From Uloborus plumipes (lineage: Eukaryota; Arthropoda; Arachnida; Araneae; Uloboridae), in assembly GCA_038373865.1 (NCBI GenBank), contig JAXGGA010004723.1, positions 21,177-85,176 of the forward strand: a DNA stretch of 64,000 nt, given 5' to 3'. The notes under the pieces were generated by a model. The model saw only the letters and a list, made by a program, of their open reading frames with translations, searched no databases and was not told the DNA's origin. Positions 12,063 to 22,861 of the stretch are shown piece by piece; the first letter of the stretch is position 1; each line of letters begins with the position of its first letter. A program made the translations under genes and the position numbers.

Positions 12063-13067
12063 ACTGGAGGATCCCTGCACCACTCTTCTAATTTCCTTGA
12101 CGTTTCAAGACTAGTCGCAAAATAAGAAGGATAAAATGGGCATTAAAAAAACGGAAAATGCAAATACACATATATACACAAATGCATTCACACAATAAAA
12201 ATGACCATCCCTCTATTTTAGGCTCTTGGCCCTTCCATTTAATTTTTTATAGCGCATATTAATGAAAGAAATCATCAAATAACAGTATGTCAAAGTTTAA
12301 AAAAGTTATCTCAACACTAATATTCAAAGTGTCTCAGATTTCAAAATATGTGGTTCGTGTAGGACGGATCCCGATTCAATCTACCCGATAGAGTTTTTAA
12401 AAGCCTGGAGAGATTTTGGAGAGTCCATGCTTGATAATATGAGACACCCCAAAGACTACTTGAATGGAATCGCTTGACTGCCCGATACTCATGATCTCAA
12501 CTCTTATGAATTTTTTTCCAGACATAGTAAAGAAAAAATCTGCAAAAATTAGAAAAACAAATGAGCACAAATAGTCCTTCAGGGGGTCATCGGAACATAG
12601 ATGTCTAAAACCTTTAGCGAGCTTTGAAGAATATGGCTTTTTAGTTTGTTCTGCATCATACAGCTATCGTTGGCAAGCGTATTAAGCATCCGAGTATCTG
12701 CCGTTGCTATTATACTTTACATTTAGATTTACAATAAATAAATAAACAAAAATGTGTCAGTAGTTTTTGAAAGTTCTTCTTTCATTTGATATCTTAAACA
12801 GTAATCTTCACTTTGTACCATACTTTTGCAATATATTGCTGAAAAGTAGTACAGTTATATTCCCTCAAGAATTTTGAAGGGAGAGCGCAAAAGGATTCAT
12901 TTGGTTTCATTTTTCCTCTTTAATTTTGGGCTCTAGCAAATTTTTGAGATAAATTGAGAAACACTTCAAAAGGTTATCAGATTACAAGATCGGATCTTTT
13001 GCAAGTGAAACGAATTGAACCGCTGTTGCTTTGTGGCGCCATCTGTCGTGTATTACCAGAGAATCTT
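12063..13067. other. AT-rich stretch, nothing recognised
   Basis: No exon or bounded repeat is seen. The short open frame at 12954-13157 crosses the left end of the next transposon and is not a gene candidate. Confidence 0.4.
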
Positions 13068-13720
13068 CTGAGGGCAATTCCACGAAAATGTCAACCTGAG
13101 CATCAAAATTTCAATGTTCGCAAGACGCAAATTAATATATATATTTTAAAAGCTTGAACTATGTGTTTTAATATGGTACCACCTTAAATTTTATATTAGA
13201 AACTGTTGTATTGAAAACAGGCCGAAAGAGATGTCCATCTTTCTCCAGAATTATGTTCGATAATTTAGAGTACAGTAATTAGTGTTGTTTCCCCCCAAAA
13301 TAATCTAACTAAACAAAAAAGTTGGAGAAATTTGTTATACTCATTATGAAAATTCTTAATACAGTCTTATTTGAAAAAAATATTGTTATGGCGTTTCGTT
13401 TAGACACAGTTTGAAATTCAGTTTATGAATGTCAGTCAGTTACCATAAAAAATCAACATTTCCCCCTGCGCGTGAAAATTTTTGATGGAAACTTACAAAA
13501 ATTCATACTCTCTGCCTACATTAAGAGTATTTAAATACTGAATAAACAGAAGTTGAAGTTTGCATCAAGAACTTAAAAAATTCCATGGTAACTGACTGAC
13601 AACTTAATGTGGTAACTGACTGACATTTAATTTAATTTCAAAATAACTACAGCGTACTTAATTACACACTCCTAAAAATATTTCTCTCGTTGAACAAACA
13701 TAAAACAACACAACTCTTGA

Positions 13721-14918
13721 GTTTTAAGACTGGTAAATGCTCTCTTTTGTGAAGAAAATCCAAATGTTAAGATTGGTCTTTCCAAGTTTAACAGCCTCCG
13801 TCCAAATCAAACATTACTAAGAAGAGACATTCCCCACAATGTGTGTCTTTGCCAAAAACATGAAAATATGCAATTTCTTTTGGATGCCTTAAAAGAAAAA
13901 GGGTTGAATGTTACGACTAAATTAAAAGATTTTATAAAGGCTGCAGTCTGTAACGAAGAAAATGAAATATGTATGAACGGCAAATGTAGCAGATGCCCCA
14001 TGATAAATGGGCTAAATTCAAATGATGATCAGCATCATGAACTGTGCACTTGGAAGGAGTGGAAAAATACTCCTCAATGCCAAATAACCACCAATGAAGG
14101 AACAACTGAGGACTGCATAAATGATTTAAGAGCGAAACAACAATGTTTTTGTAAAGAGAAAGCAATCAGAAGAATTCAAGATAAAACGGGATGATCTAAA
14201 TTCTGAACAGCTAGTCCTACAAATTAATTTTGCAGATAATTTCTGTTGTAAGGAACAAAATGAAATCCAAGCAGCTCATTGGAACCATAAAAAAGTTACA
14301 ATTTTTACAGCTGTTTCTTGGTTTGTAGAAGGTGACCAAAAACAAACAAAATCGTACGCAGTAATATCAGACTATCTAGATCATGAGAATGCTGTGAAGG
14401 TTTTCCTTCGGGAAATAATAAAGGATTTGAAACTAACTAAGAACTTTTCCTCGTTACAAGTTTTTTCTTATTTTGCTGCCAGTCAGTTCAAGCAGAGTTT
14501 CAACCTCTGCAACTTCACATATTTTTGCAAGGACTTTCAAATTCGCGAAGTCGAATGGCAGTTTTTTGCCTTTTCACATGGCAAGGGAGCCGTAGATGGA
14601 GTCGGTGGCCAAGTAAAGAGGTTAGCATGGATGGAAGTGTTGAGTGGAAAAGCAACCATCAATAATGCCTCAACCTTTTATAATGCTATAAAAGAGAAAG
14701 ATCTGAAAACACAACTTATTATTGTTAAGCGGGAAGATGTTCACTCCACAAAAAATGAATTGAAAATGAGAGTTAGTGATATTTTGGCTATTCCGAATAT
14801 CCGAAAAATGCATTATTTTAAGATCGCCATAGATGAAAATGTAATTATCTACAGCCAATACAGTAAATGCTCAACTGTTCAAACTCATCACTTTAAGAAA
14901 ATTTCAAAAAAGTACTGA
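13721..14918 (+). pseudogene. Transposase with SHGKG-DG-GG-VKR motif, frameshifted
   Basis: The first frame (about 13721-14194) reads KIGLSKFNSLRPNQ, then PHNVCLCQKHENMQFLLDAL, then a Cys-rich stretch. Reading then switches frame between about 14150 and 14195 and continues to 14918. The second frame has LVLQINFADNFCC, EIQAAHWNHKKVTIFTAVSW, AASQFKQ, WQFFAFSHGKGAVDGVGGQVKR and KATINNASTFYNA, ending at TGA/14918. The order of these blocks matches a family of large transposases seen scattered in animal genomes. The residues before AASQFKQ read SYF where I would expect an SDG-like acidic site, so a catalytic Asp may be lost. The frameshift and this change argue that it is dead. The starts in the listed frames are GTG codons inside longer open stretches, so the true N-terminus is undefined. 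Confidence 0.7.
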
Positions 14919-15216
14919 GTGACTGATAGCAAAACACGTTTAGCAAAACCTGCGTAACCCATAATCCGAATATCCTATGGAAACAAAAATTGTAAATATA
15001 ATTAACTTAAAAATTGGACTTCCATTACTTTACTCTTTGTGTTATCTTTATAAAGGTTTTATTGCATAATTTTGAACATTTGCATAAGTATAATTTAACA
15101 GTTGGTTCCTGATAGGTAAGTCAGTTACCAATTTGTTGCAAAGACTGCAATCATTTATTGCAGCAAAGTTAAGTTTGACAATTGTAATTTTATTGCTTAC
15201 TTTTTTTGTAGACTTA

Positions 15217-15360
15217 GGGCCATGCTCCACATCAGCGTAAAACGCGACCGAAACTGCAGGCAGAAACCGAAAATCCGGGTACTTTCCATAGGAACACCAT
15301 TGAATCCATTTTACGCTTCTGCCTATTTTTTCTGCTTTACGTCGATGTGGAGCATGGCCC
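15217..15360. mobile_element. PIF/Harbinger-like MITE (144 bp)
   Basis: The termini GGGCCATGCTCCACATC and GATGTGGAGCATGGCCC are inverted repeats, and pairing extends further inward with gaps (cgtaaaa / tttacg). TTA flanks both sides (15214-15216 and 15361-15363), the 3-bp duplication expected of PIF/Harbinger. It lies inside the larger element at 13072-15840, downstream of its transposase frame. Confidence 0.8.
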
Positions 15361-15968
15361 TTATTCATAATTTTTACTGTATAATTTTGAACATGTGCAT
15401 CAGCATATTTAGAATATTTCAGAAATGTCAGTCAGTTACCGGAATGTCAGTCAGTTACCAAGCTACTCTAGCTACTGTAATTCTTTACTGCAGCAATATT
15501 TCCAAACTCAACTGCCATGGTCCGAAAGGTTATTCATTCTCTTTGATCCTCATTTTCTATTCAATAAAATTTCCTTCAACTTTCAGAGAAATCTCTTGTA
15601 GAATCAGTGTTACTTTTCACACAGGTTGCATTCATGTCAGTCAGTTACCATATTTTTGGCAATTTTATAAAATCATTAAAAATATATTTTGAAAATTCAA
15701 TTATACCATGAAATTCAGCTTAAAAAGTACAATAAGACAGGACAAAATAAATTAGTAAAATTTGAGATTTGTTGTGTTTTATTTCAAAATACTTCTTTTT
15801 TTGCTTTGTGAATGTCAGTCAGTTACCCGTGGAATTGCCCCTGAGCATTTATTCCATGTTGAATATCACTCGCTGTCGATGATCATATGAATGATCATTC
15901 AATCTGAATGATGTATATTGCAAATAATTAGGGGGAAATACAGTTAACGCCAGACAATAAAAGTGAAA

Positions 15969-16001
15969 GTTTAAGCATCTAAGACCCTTAGATGCTTAAA
16001 C
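15969..16001. repeat. Perfect 14-bp hairpin, 5-nt loop
   Basis: GTTTAAGCATCTAA (15969-15982) pairs perfectly with 15988-16001 across the loop GACCC. It has the same design (perfect short arms, 5-nt loop) as the hairpins at 874-930 and 31046-31082. No terminator function is expected in this eukaryotic context. Confidence 0.75.
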
Positions 16002-16119
16002 ACGTATTCGACACTTTGTTCTAAGAGCTTGTAAACGTTGATTCGAATTGGCCTTATTAAAAATATAGATCCTTAACAAGGCCAACTGTTAAAAAACACC
16101 AAAAAGTATTTTCTTTCAG

Positions 16120-16620
16120 AGGGCTTTTCCGAACAAATTTCCCCAAGTCAGCTCTTTCTCTGAAACGTGTGACATGTTTAGAATCCTTTTCCCGTGTTTT
16201 GAAATGCAGTAAACGAATGTCCACAGGCGACAACGCGTCAATACCTCGCCCTGACGAGCGCAACAATATTCATAAAATATGCATTTTTCACCCCTCACAG
16301 TAACGTTCCGACAGCTCCCGAGGGGTGGCATGCCCCGTCCTGTCATTAGCTCGATGTCATCACAAACCCCTGTATCCAAACCTTTCAACACCCCCGGCGA
16401 TTGTTACCCAATTACAACTCAATTCAGAGCCGTCGGTTTTATTCCGCCGGTGGGGGGGGGGAGAGGCACCCCTCTGCAGATATCGGGTTCTCTCGGCAAA
16501 CGAACTGCCCCGCAGATGCCCGGGTTGCGCGAGAAGATATCAGCTGCAACAGAACCATTTTCGATGACAGGGAAATGTGTTCCAACTCCCACGTGCAGAT
16601 TTGCAATTGATAATTTTTTT
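16120..16620. promoter_or_regulatory. GC-richer island with homeobox, POU and E-box words
   Basis: A high-complexity, CpG-containing block in AT-rich surroundings. Visible motifs are ATATGCAT (POU-like, near 16276), TGTCATTAG, CCCAATTACA, CAGCTG near 16542 and CACGTG near 16590, plus a G10 run. Open frames on both strands (for example 16279-16704 +) resemble no known protein. A distal enhancer of Pax6 is a reasonable inference but untested. Confidence 0.3.
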
Positions 16621-17569
16621 TTGCATGATGGGGTTCTTCTGAATGCGGGAGGAGAAATTTTATGGTATATTGGGTCCGTAAACTGGCTTCACTTGTGTCT
16701 ATAGATGCTGGAAAATCATTTTTCGTATACATTTTCTAGTATTTTCTTAATTAAAATATATTGTTCGGTTACATATTAATTACCTTTCATCGGTCAGCGA
16801 GCTCTAAGTTTGTGCCCGTTGACAAGTGAAATAATTTAAATGCTTTCACTTCATCTTTATAGTTACTCAAATCTGTTACGGTAAAGCATAAAACTGCAAT
16901 AGAATTATATTGCAAAGTTTGACTGTACCAAAATATATTACTTCCAATACACTTAAATCGCATTGATTCAACATTAGTATTTGGCATGAAATAAAGCAAC
17001 TTAAATAGGTCACAAAATGCGATGAAAATTCCGTAACCCTTATAAAAAGAAAACTTGCTGAAATTGCCCAAAAGAGCAACACCTGGAAGATCTAGATTTC
17101 AAACAAATAAGCAGATTTTTGACTGCAAGTCATACAATGCGCCACAATACTACAAAACGCAAATTAATCAGGAGTACAAAAGAAAAGCATAGGAGAAAGT
17201 TAATCCAAATTAGAAGGTTTGATTTTTTTTTCTTTTGGAGAAGGGGAGGGTAACCACAATCCCTATTTGCATACATTCTAACTCAGTAATATAAGCAATA
17301 TGACTCAAGGTCACAAAGGTCTTAGAGAAGGAATTATTAACTTTCCTCCCAATTACACCCCTAACTTTTCCAAATGCAAAAATTTAAAAGCTAAGCAATT
17401 TTGCAATTTCAGCCATATTAAAACTAAATTTACAGCGAAATGCCTGCAACGTTCAGAAACTTTGAATATTCTTAATTCTTTTCTTATTAAACCGAGCGTT
17501 TATCTCTATTTAGTGAGTGCCTGACCTCTGACATGGCTCTAGCTTATTTTTAACCCGGCAGTTCTTTTC

Positions 17570-17870
17570 AAAAGAAACACTCAGAGGAACTTCCACGAAG
17601 GGAGGAGGCCTTGGAAGACCGCGAACTCCATCCGCCAGGTAAACTGATCTTCCCGTCTGTTCGATTCGACTACCAATATCGCTTTCAACCAGTTCTCAAC
17701 CCCTGAAGCAACCCTCTCCGATTTAATTCTCGGCCTCACCGCCCGCGATTCAAGGTTTTTTTTCTGCAACCTTTTAGGGAAGGTCTGTCTGTCGCCAACC
17801 GCACCTAGCGATTCATTTACCCACATCCACCGATATCGAGTACGGCGCGTAAAAAACGTCAAAACAAGTT
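17570..17870. promoter_or_regulatory. GC-richer island, candidate conserved non-coding element
   Basis: An abrupt compositional island with many CpGs and no protein similarity in any frame. Motifs seen are CCGATTTAATTC, two ATATCG words and a pyrimidine run. The function is inferred only from composition and location about 17 kb upstream of the first Pax6 exon seen. Confidence 0.22.
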
Positions 17871-18230
17871 TTTAAGCTTGTTTGGAATGAGAATTTTTAA
17901 TTACTTGTTGTATTCAGAGGCGTACGCGTGAAAAGTGAGCCTACTTCATGTTAAAACATGAGAAGGGGCTGACTCATGTTTTATCGACGTAGTATGTTTG
18001 CATCCAAAATATAACCGAAAATTACATTACTAAATCATTAAATTTGTTTTTTACTTTTCGCTGTGTCTCTGCTTCGTAGTAAATGCCCAGTTTTATGCTA
18101 GGCCAAATTTAGAAATTGTAGGGCAGTAGGCTCGACACATCTGTAACCTCTCCTCCCTCCTTCTGCATTGTACAATTGAAGTAAGTGTTGTAGAGTTGAT
18201 AGTCATTGTATGTATATGAGCTATCGAAAT

Positions 18231-18386
18231 CAGGGCCTGATTACTGAATGGAGCCAACTAGGCCGTAGCCTAGAGCCCCCGAATAACTAAAATTGTTTTA
18301 TATACTGCCTAATATTGCAAAGTCGGAGTACAGGGGCCCCAAAAAGTATTTGGCTTAGGGCCCAGTAATGTCTTAATCGGGCCCTG
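18231..18386. mobile_element. Short hAT-like MITE (156 bp)
   Basis: The ends CAGGGCCTGATTA and TTAATCGGGCCCTG are inverted repeats with small differences. The interior has 'gggccccaaaaagtatttgg'. The flanking 8 bp do not match, so the target duplication has decayed or the boundaries are off slightly. Confidence 0.55.
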
Positions 18387-18529
18387 GCTCTAATACGGAG
18401 AAAAAAAAAATTCCAGCAATTAGTTCAGTATTTTTTGCTAGGTTCTTTTCTTTTTGTAAGTTTCACCATTAAACTAAGAGCGAATATGAATGCACAGGGA
18501 TCATGTGTATTCTGATAGCAAACAAGCAG

Positions 18530-19090
18530 TTTTCTTGGTCGCCGCTTTTCAACACTTACCACCATTGCACCCTTCGTCCTGATAGAGTTCAGGACTCCAT
18601 TGATACAGAATCCCAGTCCATCTGAATGCAAAGACAGGAGAGGCGTCTTGATGTCAAATATAGTAGGAAGTCTTACGCGCCCTTTTCCACATCGGTGAGC
18701 CGGTTGACTCCGGAGTCAACTCCAACCAGGAGAAAAATGAGCGCGACCTCAAAGCAACGAGAGAGGGAAATATCCAGAGGTCTCCTGTAGGACCCTTTAG
18801 AGGGGCAGCCTTCCGTCCCTAATGACGCTTTAGGCCCGCTCGGCTGCACTCCTATAACCTGGAAGCTGCCAGCCCTGGCTGCATAATAGACGGGTCACTG
18901 TGATGGACGATCAGTTTAATTTGTCAGCGCCGCTCAAGCCCCACAGCACAAAATAGTCGCCAGATACACGCTTAATTATGAGGGTGTCTACTTCAAAGAG
19001 GCTGCGCAAGGGAGGGAAGAGAAAAGACTCCTGCACGCCGCAATCCTCAGCACATTTCATTCGACCGAAACGTCTTCCAAATTAATTCAT
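18530..19090. promoter_or_regulatory. GC-richer island, candidate regulatory block
   Basis: A long mixed-composition stretch containing an inverted word pair GACTCCGGAGTC near 18707, TTAATTTGTCAGCGCCGC near 18912 and CTTAATTATGAGG near 18970. Homeodomain-type TAATT cores lie inside GC-rich context. No convincing reading frame is seen. The regulatory role is an inference. Confidence 0.28.
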
Positions 19091-19559
19091 CTTTGAAAAA
19101 CCACTGAGAAGAGTGCTTTGCAATCTAACGGCCAGCATTCCACTGAACATTGTGCAAGTATGTTTTCCTCCTTAGATTTCAAAAAGGATCTTTTCTTGGG
19201 TTTGTAATAATTTTCCCATATTACAATTCAATAAAAATAAGCCCGTACTAAGCGGGTTCCTTGGAAAACCGAATGTTTTGATACCTGACTTGACCCTTGT
19301 CCGCCAGATCTTCTGGATCTGGAATAAATCATACATTCTCTTACGTAATAAATGGTTGTATAAAAAGAGCGTAATGCTACTTCTACTGGAGGGTATCATA
19401 CATTTGCTTACTTGGGTTGGGGAAAAATGGTTGTAAATTAGGAGCTGTGATGCCCAGAACTAAAATCTTTGGGAGGGGTAGAAATTCTCAATGTGCTCGA
19501 ATTGGAGCTTAAATTTTGCTAAATGGTAATAAACGGGTATACACACATCATACGTATGT

Positions 19560-20170
19560 CTAAAGAAAAGTGACATTCGGGCGTTACAAAAATAGTAATT
19601 GCGTATCCAAATTTACCCAATCGACAGATAAATTTCGCCAAAATAAGACATTTGGGAGGTCACAGCGACTTCCGGTGACCTCCTATCGGGGCACCCCTGA
19701 AGAAGAGTATAACATCACTTTCGCGGCAAAGAATGCGATATATATAATGTGTGTGTGTGCTTTATTGACTGAGAAGAAATTCGGTAAAAGAGCGTTAAAT
19801 GTATAGAATCTCAGAGGCAATGCGCACTCCTATATGCTCTGAATTCTGAGGAACTGAGGCTTTGGTCCATCGAGCCTAGAAGACCGCTTAGTTCGTTTGC
19901 CCGCAACAAACAAATCAGTCCAACATCCACAATCCGCCTGTATGTATCTATTTTCCCCCTTCTCCCGGAGGTGCCTTTACTTCGAGCGGGGCGTAACAAC
20001 CTGTAATCTCGTTTGGCGACGCCTTGCCATTGATATAGATTTGCCGTTCATTAGTGTAACGAGATTACGGGGCAATTGAGACAAGGGGTCTGCACATACG
20101 CACGTTCTGGGGCGTGAGGAAAAGAGATCGCTTCATTCGAAGACCCGCATTCTCTTGGGGATGGGGGGGG
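19560..20170. promoter_or_regulatory. GC-richer island with inverted TAATCTCG pair
   Basis: A composition island with an 11-bp perfect inverted repeat GTAATCTCGTT (20003-20013) and AACGAGATTAC (20058-20068), 44 bp apart, with GATATAGAT and TTCATTAGTG words between. TAATCT resembles Otx/Bicoid-class sites. Also present is a near-palindromic GAGGTCACAGCGACTTCCGGTGACCTC segment (19656-19682), in which GGTCAC and GTGACC could be nuclear-receptor half sites. No protein similarity was found in any frame. Confidence 0.3.
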
Positions 20171-21657
20171 GTGTTGAACAGTACCATAAAAACGCTATTT
20201 TGTTGCATGTGGGTATCGTGAAAAAGTTGTGGTAACCTAATTTTTCCAATAGATTTTTTGATTATAATTCATGAAAAATATTGAAGCTACTCTATATGTA
20301 CGTGCATGTTCCAGTGTAATGAATGAATTAATTTTCTCTCTTTTTTTCTTTGCTTATTTTATGAAAAAGAAAATTCTTTACTGAATTCATCCCCCCCCTT
20401 TCGTATCTACCAGTTATTAATAGGATGGAAGGGGTGCCACATGAAAGAATGATGGGCGATCTCAGGGAATGGACTATGTTAGTAAATAGTTAGCACCCGA
20501 TAATCTGCCTCATTTGAAACAAACAACAATTTAAAGCATCGAGATATATCTTGAGCAGAACTTGAAACTGGTATCGAATATACTGAGAGTGCACTGGCTG
20601 TTTTCAGTCAAAAGAAAAGGGAAGGGGGGGTTAGAAGGGGTTGGAGGCGTGTACTCATGTATGCGTGAAAGAAAATTTCCTTCTGTTATTCCCTCTTTTC
20701 TTTGATTGAAGTTTTGATGCCAGCTTTATTTATTAGGTGATTTTTCAGTTTGATGATATTTTTTTTAGTTTCTCTTCCACCCTGCGTGAAGCAATTATTA
20801 CCCAGAGTTGGTCTTAGTGGTCATCCATGTTCTTAATAAGACCACTTCACTTTCTTTTGTTAAAACTGCTAACAAACATAACTCCACTTAAATTTTCACA
20901 TGGAGTGATTTTTTTACTTATTTTTTATGTTACTTGACGAATTCGCAAAGATTGGAGCAAATTGAATCATAAATAAGCTAGATGTTAGGCTATGAACCTT
21001 AAGAAGGCGTCATTTAAAGCACTTAGCTCAGTAATAATGTCGTTCAATACGATTTTAAATGTTCAATATGAGTCGCTCCCCGCAATTTGAGAATCGCTGA
21101 CCCCTCTTTATTACTACATTGAATTATCTTCCTCAACGAATTTTCGTGCTCTCTGGGGGGAAAATAATGAAATAAATTTTAGAGTAGAATTGTCAGTTTT
21201 ACCGTATGGTATGGAAAAATTTTTGTTACTGGCATTCGGGGAATCAGAAATAGGAAACACCTACGCAGGGAGTGTTAGGCATGCACAACTTTCAAAGTAA
21301 ATTATTCTTTTCAGCAGTACCAATGTAAAGGGCTCGCACATATAGAAATGAGTTTTTGAGATATTAAAAAAAAAAACATATTTTTGATTCTATAACTAGC
21401 AACTTGAAAATGTTGAAATTTGACGTTTTTTTGTGCTTTGTATTTAGCGGAAACCAAATAAACAAGCTTGTATAGTAAAGTTAAAATACAATGAATGAGG
21501 AAAATACAAAAGAAAAGAAAAAGAAAGAAAAATTAGCAGTTAATGATTTTGTCTTCCATGATTACCTATTATTTAACATGCGCGATTTTTATAAACACAA
21601 CAAATTATTTCTTTCAATAATTTTCTTAAGTTAAAGCAGACCCAAATTTTTAAAAGG
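20171..21657. other. Stretch without recognised gene
   Basis: Contains a G9 run after 20160, C and G homopolymers and T-rich runs. No exon or bounded mobile element was recognised. Confidence 0.4.
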
Positions 21658-21720
21658 CAATGAATCGCACTATTTTTTCAGGTAGCCATTGAACTTTGAA
21701 AAAAGTAGTGCGGTTCATTG
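21658..21720. repeat. 23/24-bp near-perfect hairpin, 16-nt loop
   Basis: The arm at 21658-21680 (CAATGAATCGCACTA...) pairs with 21697-21720 with one substitution and one single-base bulge. Arm length and loop size are within the range of an animal miRNA precursor, but a small foldback repeat is equally possible. The flanks show no target duplication. Confidence 0.6.
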
Positions 21721-22189
21721 TTAAAATGATCAGTCCAAAATATCATCTTTTAGATTTGATAATACTTCGTAAGTTTAGCTGGAAGGGGACTCTGAACTTA
21801 CTTTTTATGAGAACCATGCACGGGAACTAAAAAGAAAAGGCAGTTATGAGCAACAAGATCTCTTGACGTTTTTAAAGCAACTGGATATATCGAATAACAT
21901 CGATTTCAGAAAGATACACTACACTTTTTTTTTCTTTTGTGTGCCCCCTCTTCCTTACACTGGAGTACCGTTCCGTATTTTTAAGAGCCCATTTGGATGT
22001 CTTTATGCTTTCACTCAATCTGTACCAAACGATTGTATGAAATCAGTTTACATTTTAGCTGATATTAAAAAAAAAAAAAAAAAAAAAAGTACGCTAAAGC
22101 GGGAAAAATATCTTTGTAATGATTGCAAATTTTGTGCGGTACAGTATGCTATCTATCGATCGATCTATCTCTATATAGTACAGAACCTC

Positions 22190-22330
22190 TTTAAAAGGGT
22201 TTTTAGGGGACCGGGCATTTTGTGCCACAAATAAACTCTGTAATGTTACTTTGTGACTGTCCCGTAATCAGGAATAAATGTATTGAGGCCCCCTCTTCGG
22301 CTGAGACCTGAAAAAAGATCTTTAATTAAA
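22190..22330. mobile_element. Degenerate Tigger/pogo-like repeat fragment
   Basis: Words such as CAGAACCTCTTTAAAAGGG, AGGGGACC, GTGACTGTCCCGTAATCAGG and TTGAGGCCCC match, with changes, those flanking the Tc1 at 8362-8738 and 11400-11480. The two loci are probably decayed copies of one family. Ends are not defined. Confidence 0.4.
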
Positions 22331-22861
22331 TTTGGCCTTTGAAAAATATAGTATCAGGGTGTAATCCTTGGTGCCAGATTGCACGGGAACGCCGTTCCGG
22401 CACTGCTCATATTTTTATTTAGATATTATTATTCTTATTTTTAGTCTCAGATTTCTTTTTAGCATTGAATCTCCAGGGTTATTTCACTTCTTAATATATC
22501 ATTTGTTCAATAATATTGGGAAAAGCGTCAAAAAGATTTTTTTTTTTGAAAAGATAATGTAAAAAAACAATAATGTATTCGAGCTTCTGGAGTGATCAGA
22601 TCTGCCAGTAAATACCTGGTGTTTGTTGTCGTCAACTTAAGACTAAATGCAGCAACAAGAATTTTCTAAGTGACAGGAGGGAATGATAACAGTCTTTAAA
22701 TGTGTGCAATTTAGCACATTAGAGCAATAACAGTTAATATTTCCCAAAACCAAGGGTTTCGCAAGGAGTTGTAAGTCTCCACTCCCCGTACCGGCTATGC
22801 CTCTGCCAGGAATCATTGCCATTCTTGTAAACTGGGAAACTTAAGAATACACCTCTATATA

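Larger units (their letters stand above)
13072..15840 (+). mobile_element. 2.8-kb DNA transposon with 4-bp target duplications
   Basis: The ends are GGGCAATTCCACG (13072) and CGTGGAATTGCCC (ending 15840), with CTGA directly outside both (13068-13071 and 15841-15844). A subterminal word GTAACTGACTGACATT recurs on the left (near 13591 and 13611) and its inverse AATGTCAGTCAGTTAC recurs on both sides (13431, 15425, 15440, 15633, 15812), like arrays of transposase-binding sites. It carries a decayed transposase and a nested Harbinger-like MITE. A 4-bp duplication and this type of transposase could fit a Sola-like superfamily, but I cannot confirm the superfamily from sequence alone. Confidence 0.75.

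Noticed and set aside
13841..14918. Host gene encoding the SHGKG...VKR protein
   Set aside because: The frames are frameshifted and lie between matched inverted ends with a target duplication and subterminal repeats, so they belong to a transposon.
16279..16704. 141-aa frame in the GC-richer island as a gene
   Set aside because: Several overlapping frames on both strands are open, which is typical of GC-richer DNA. It spans a G10 run and shows no domain.
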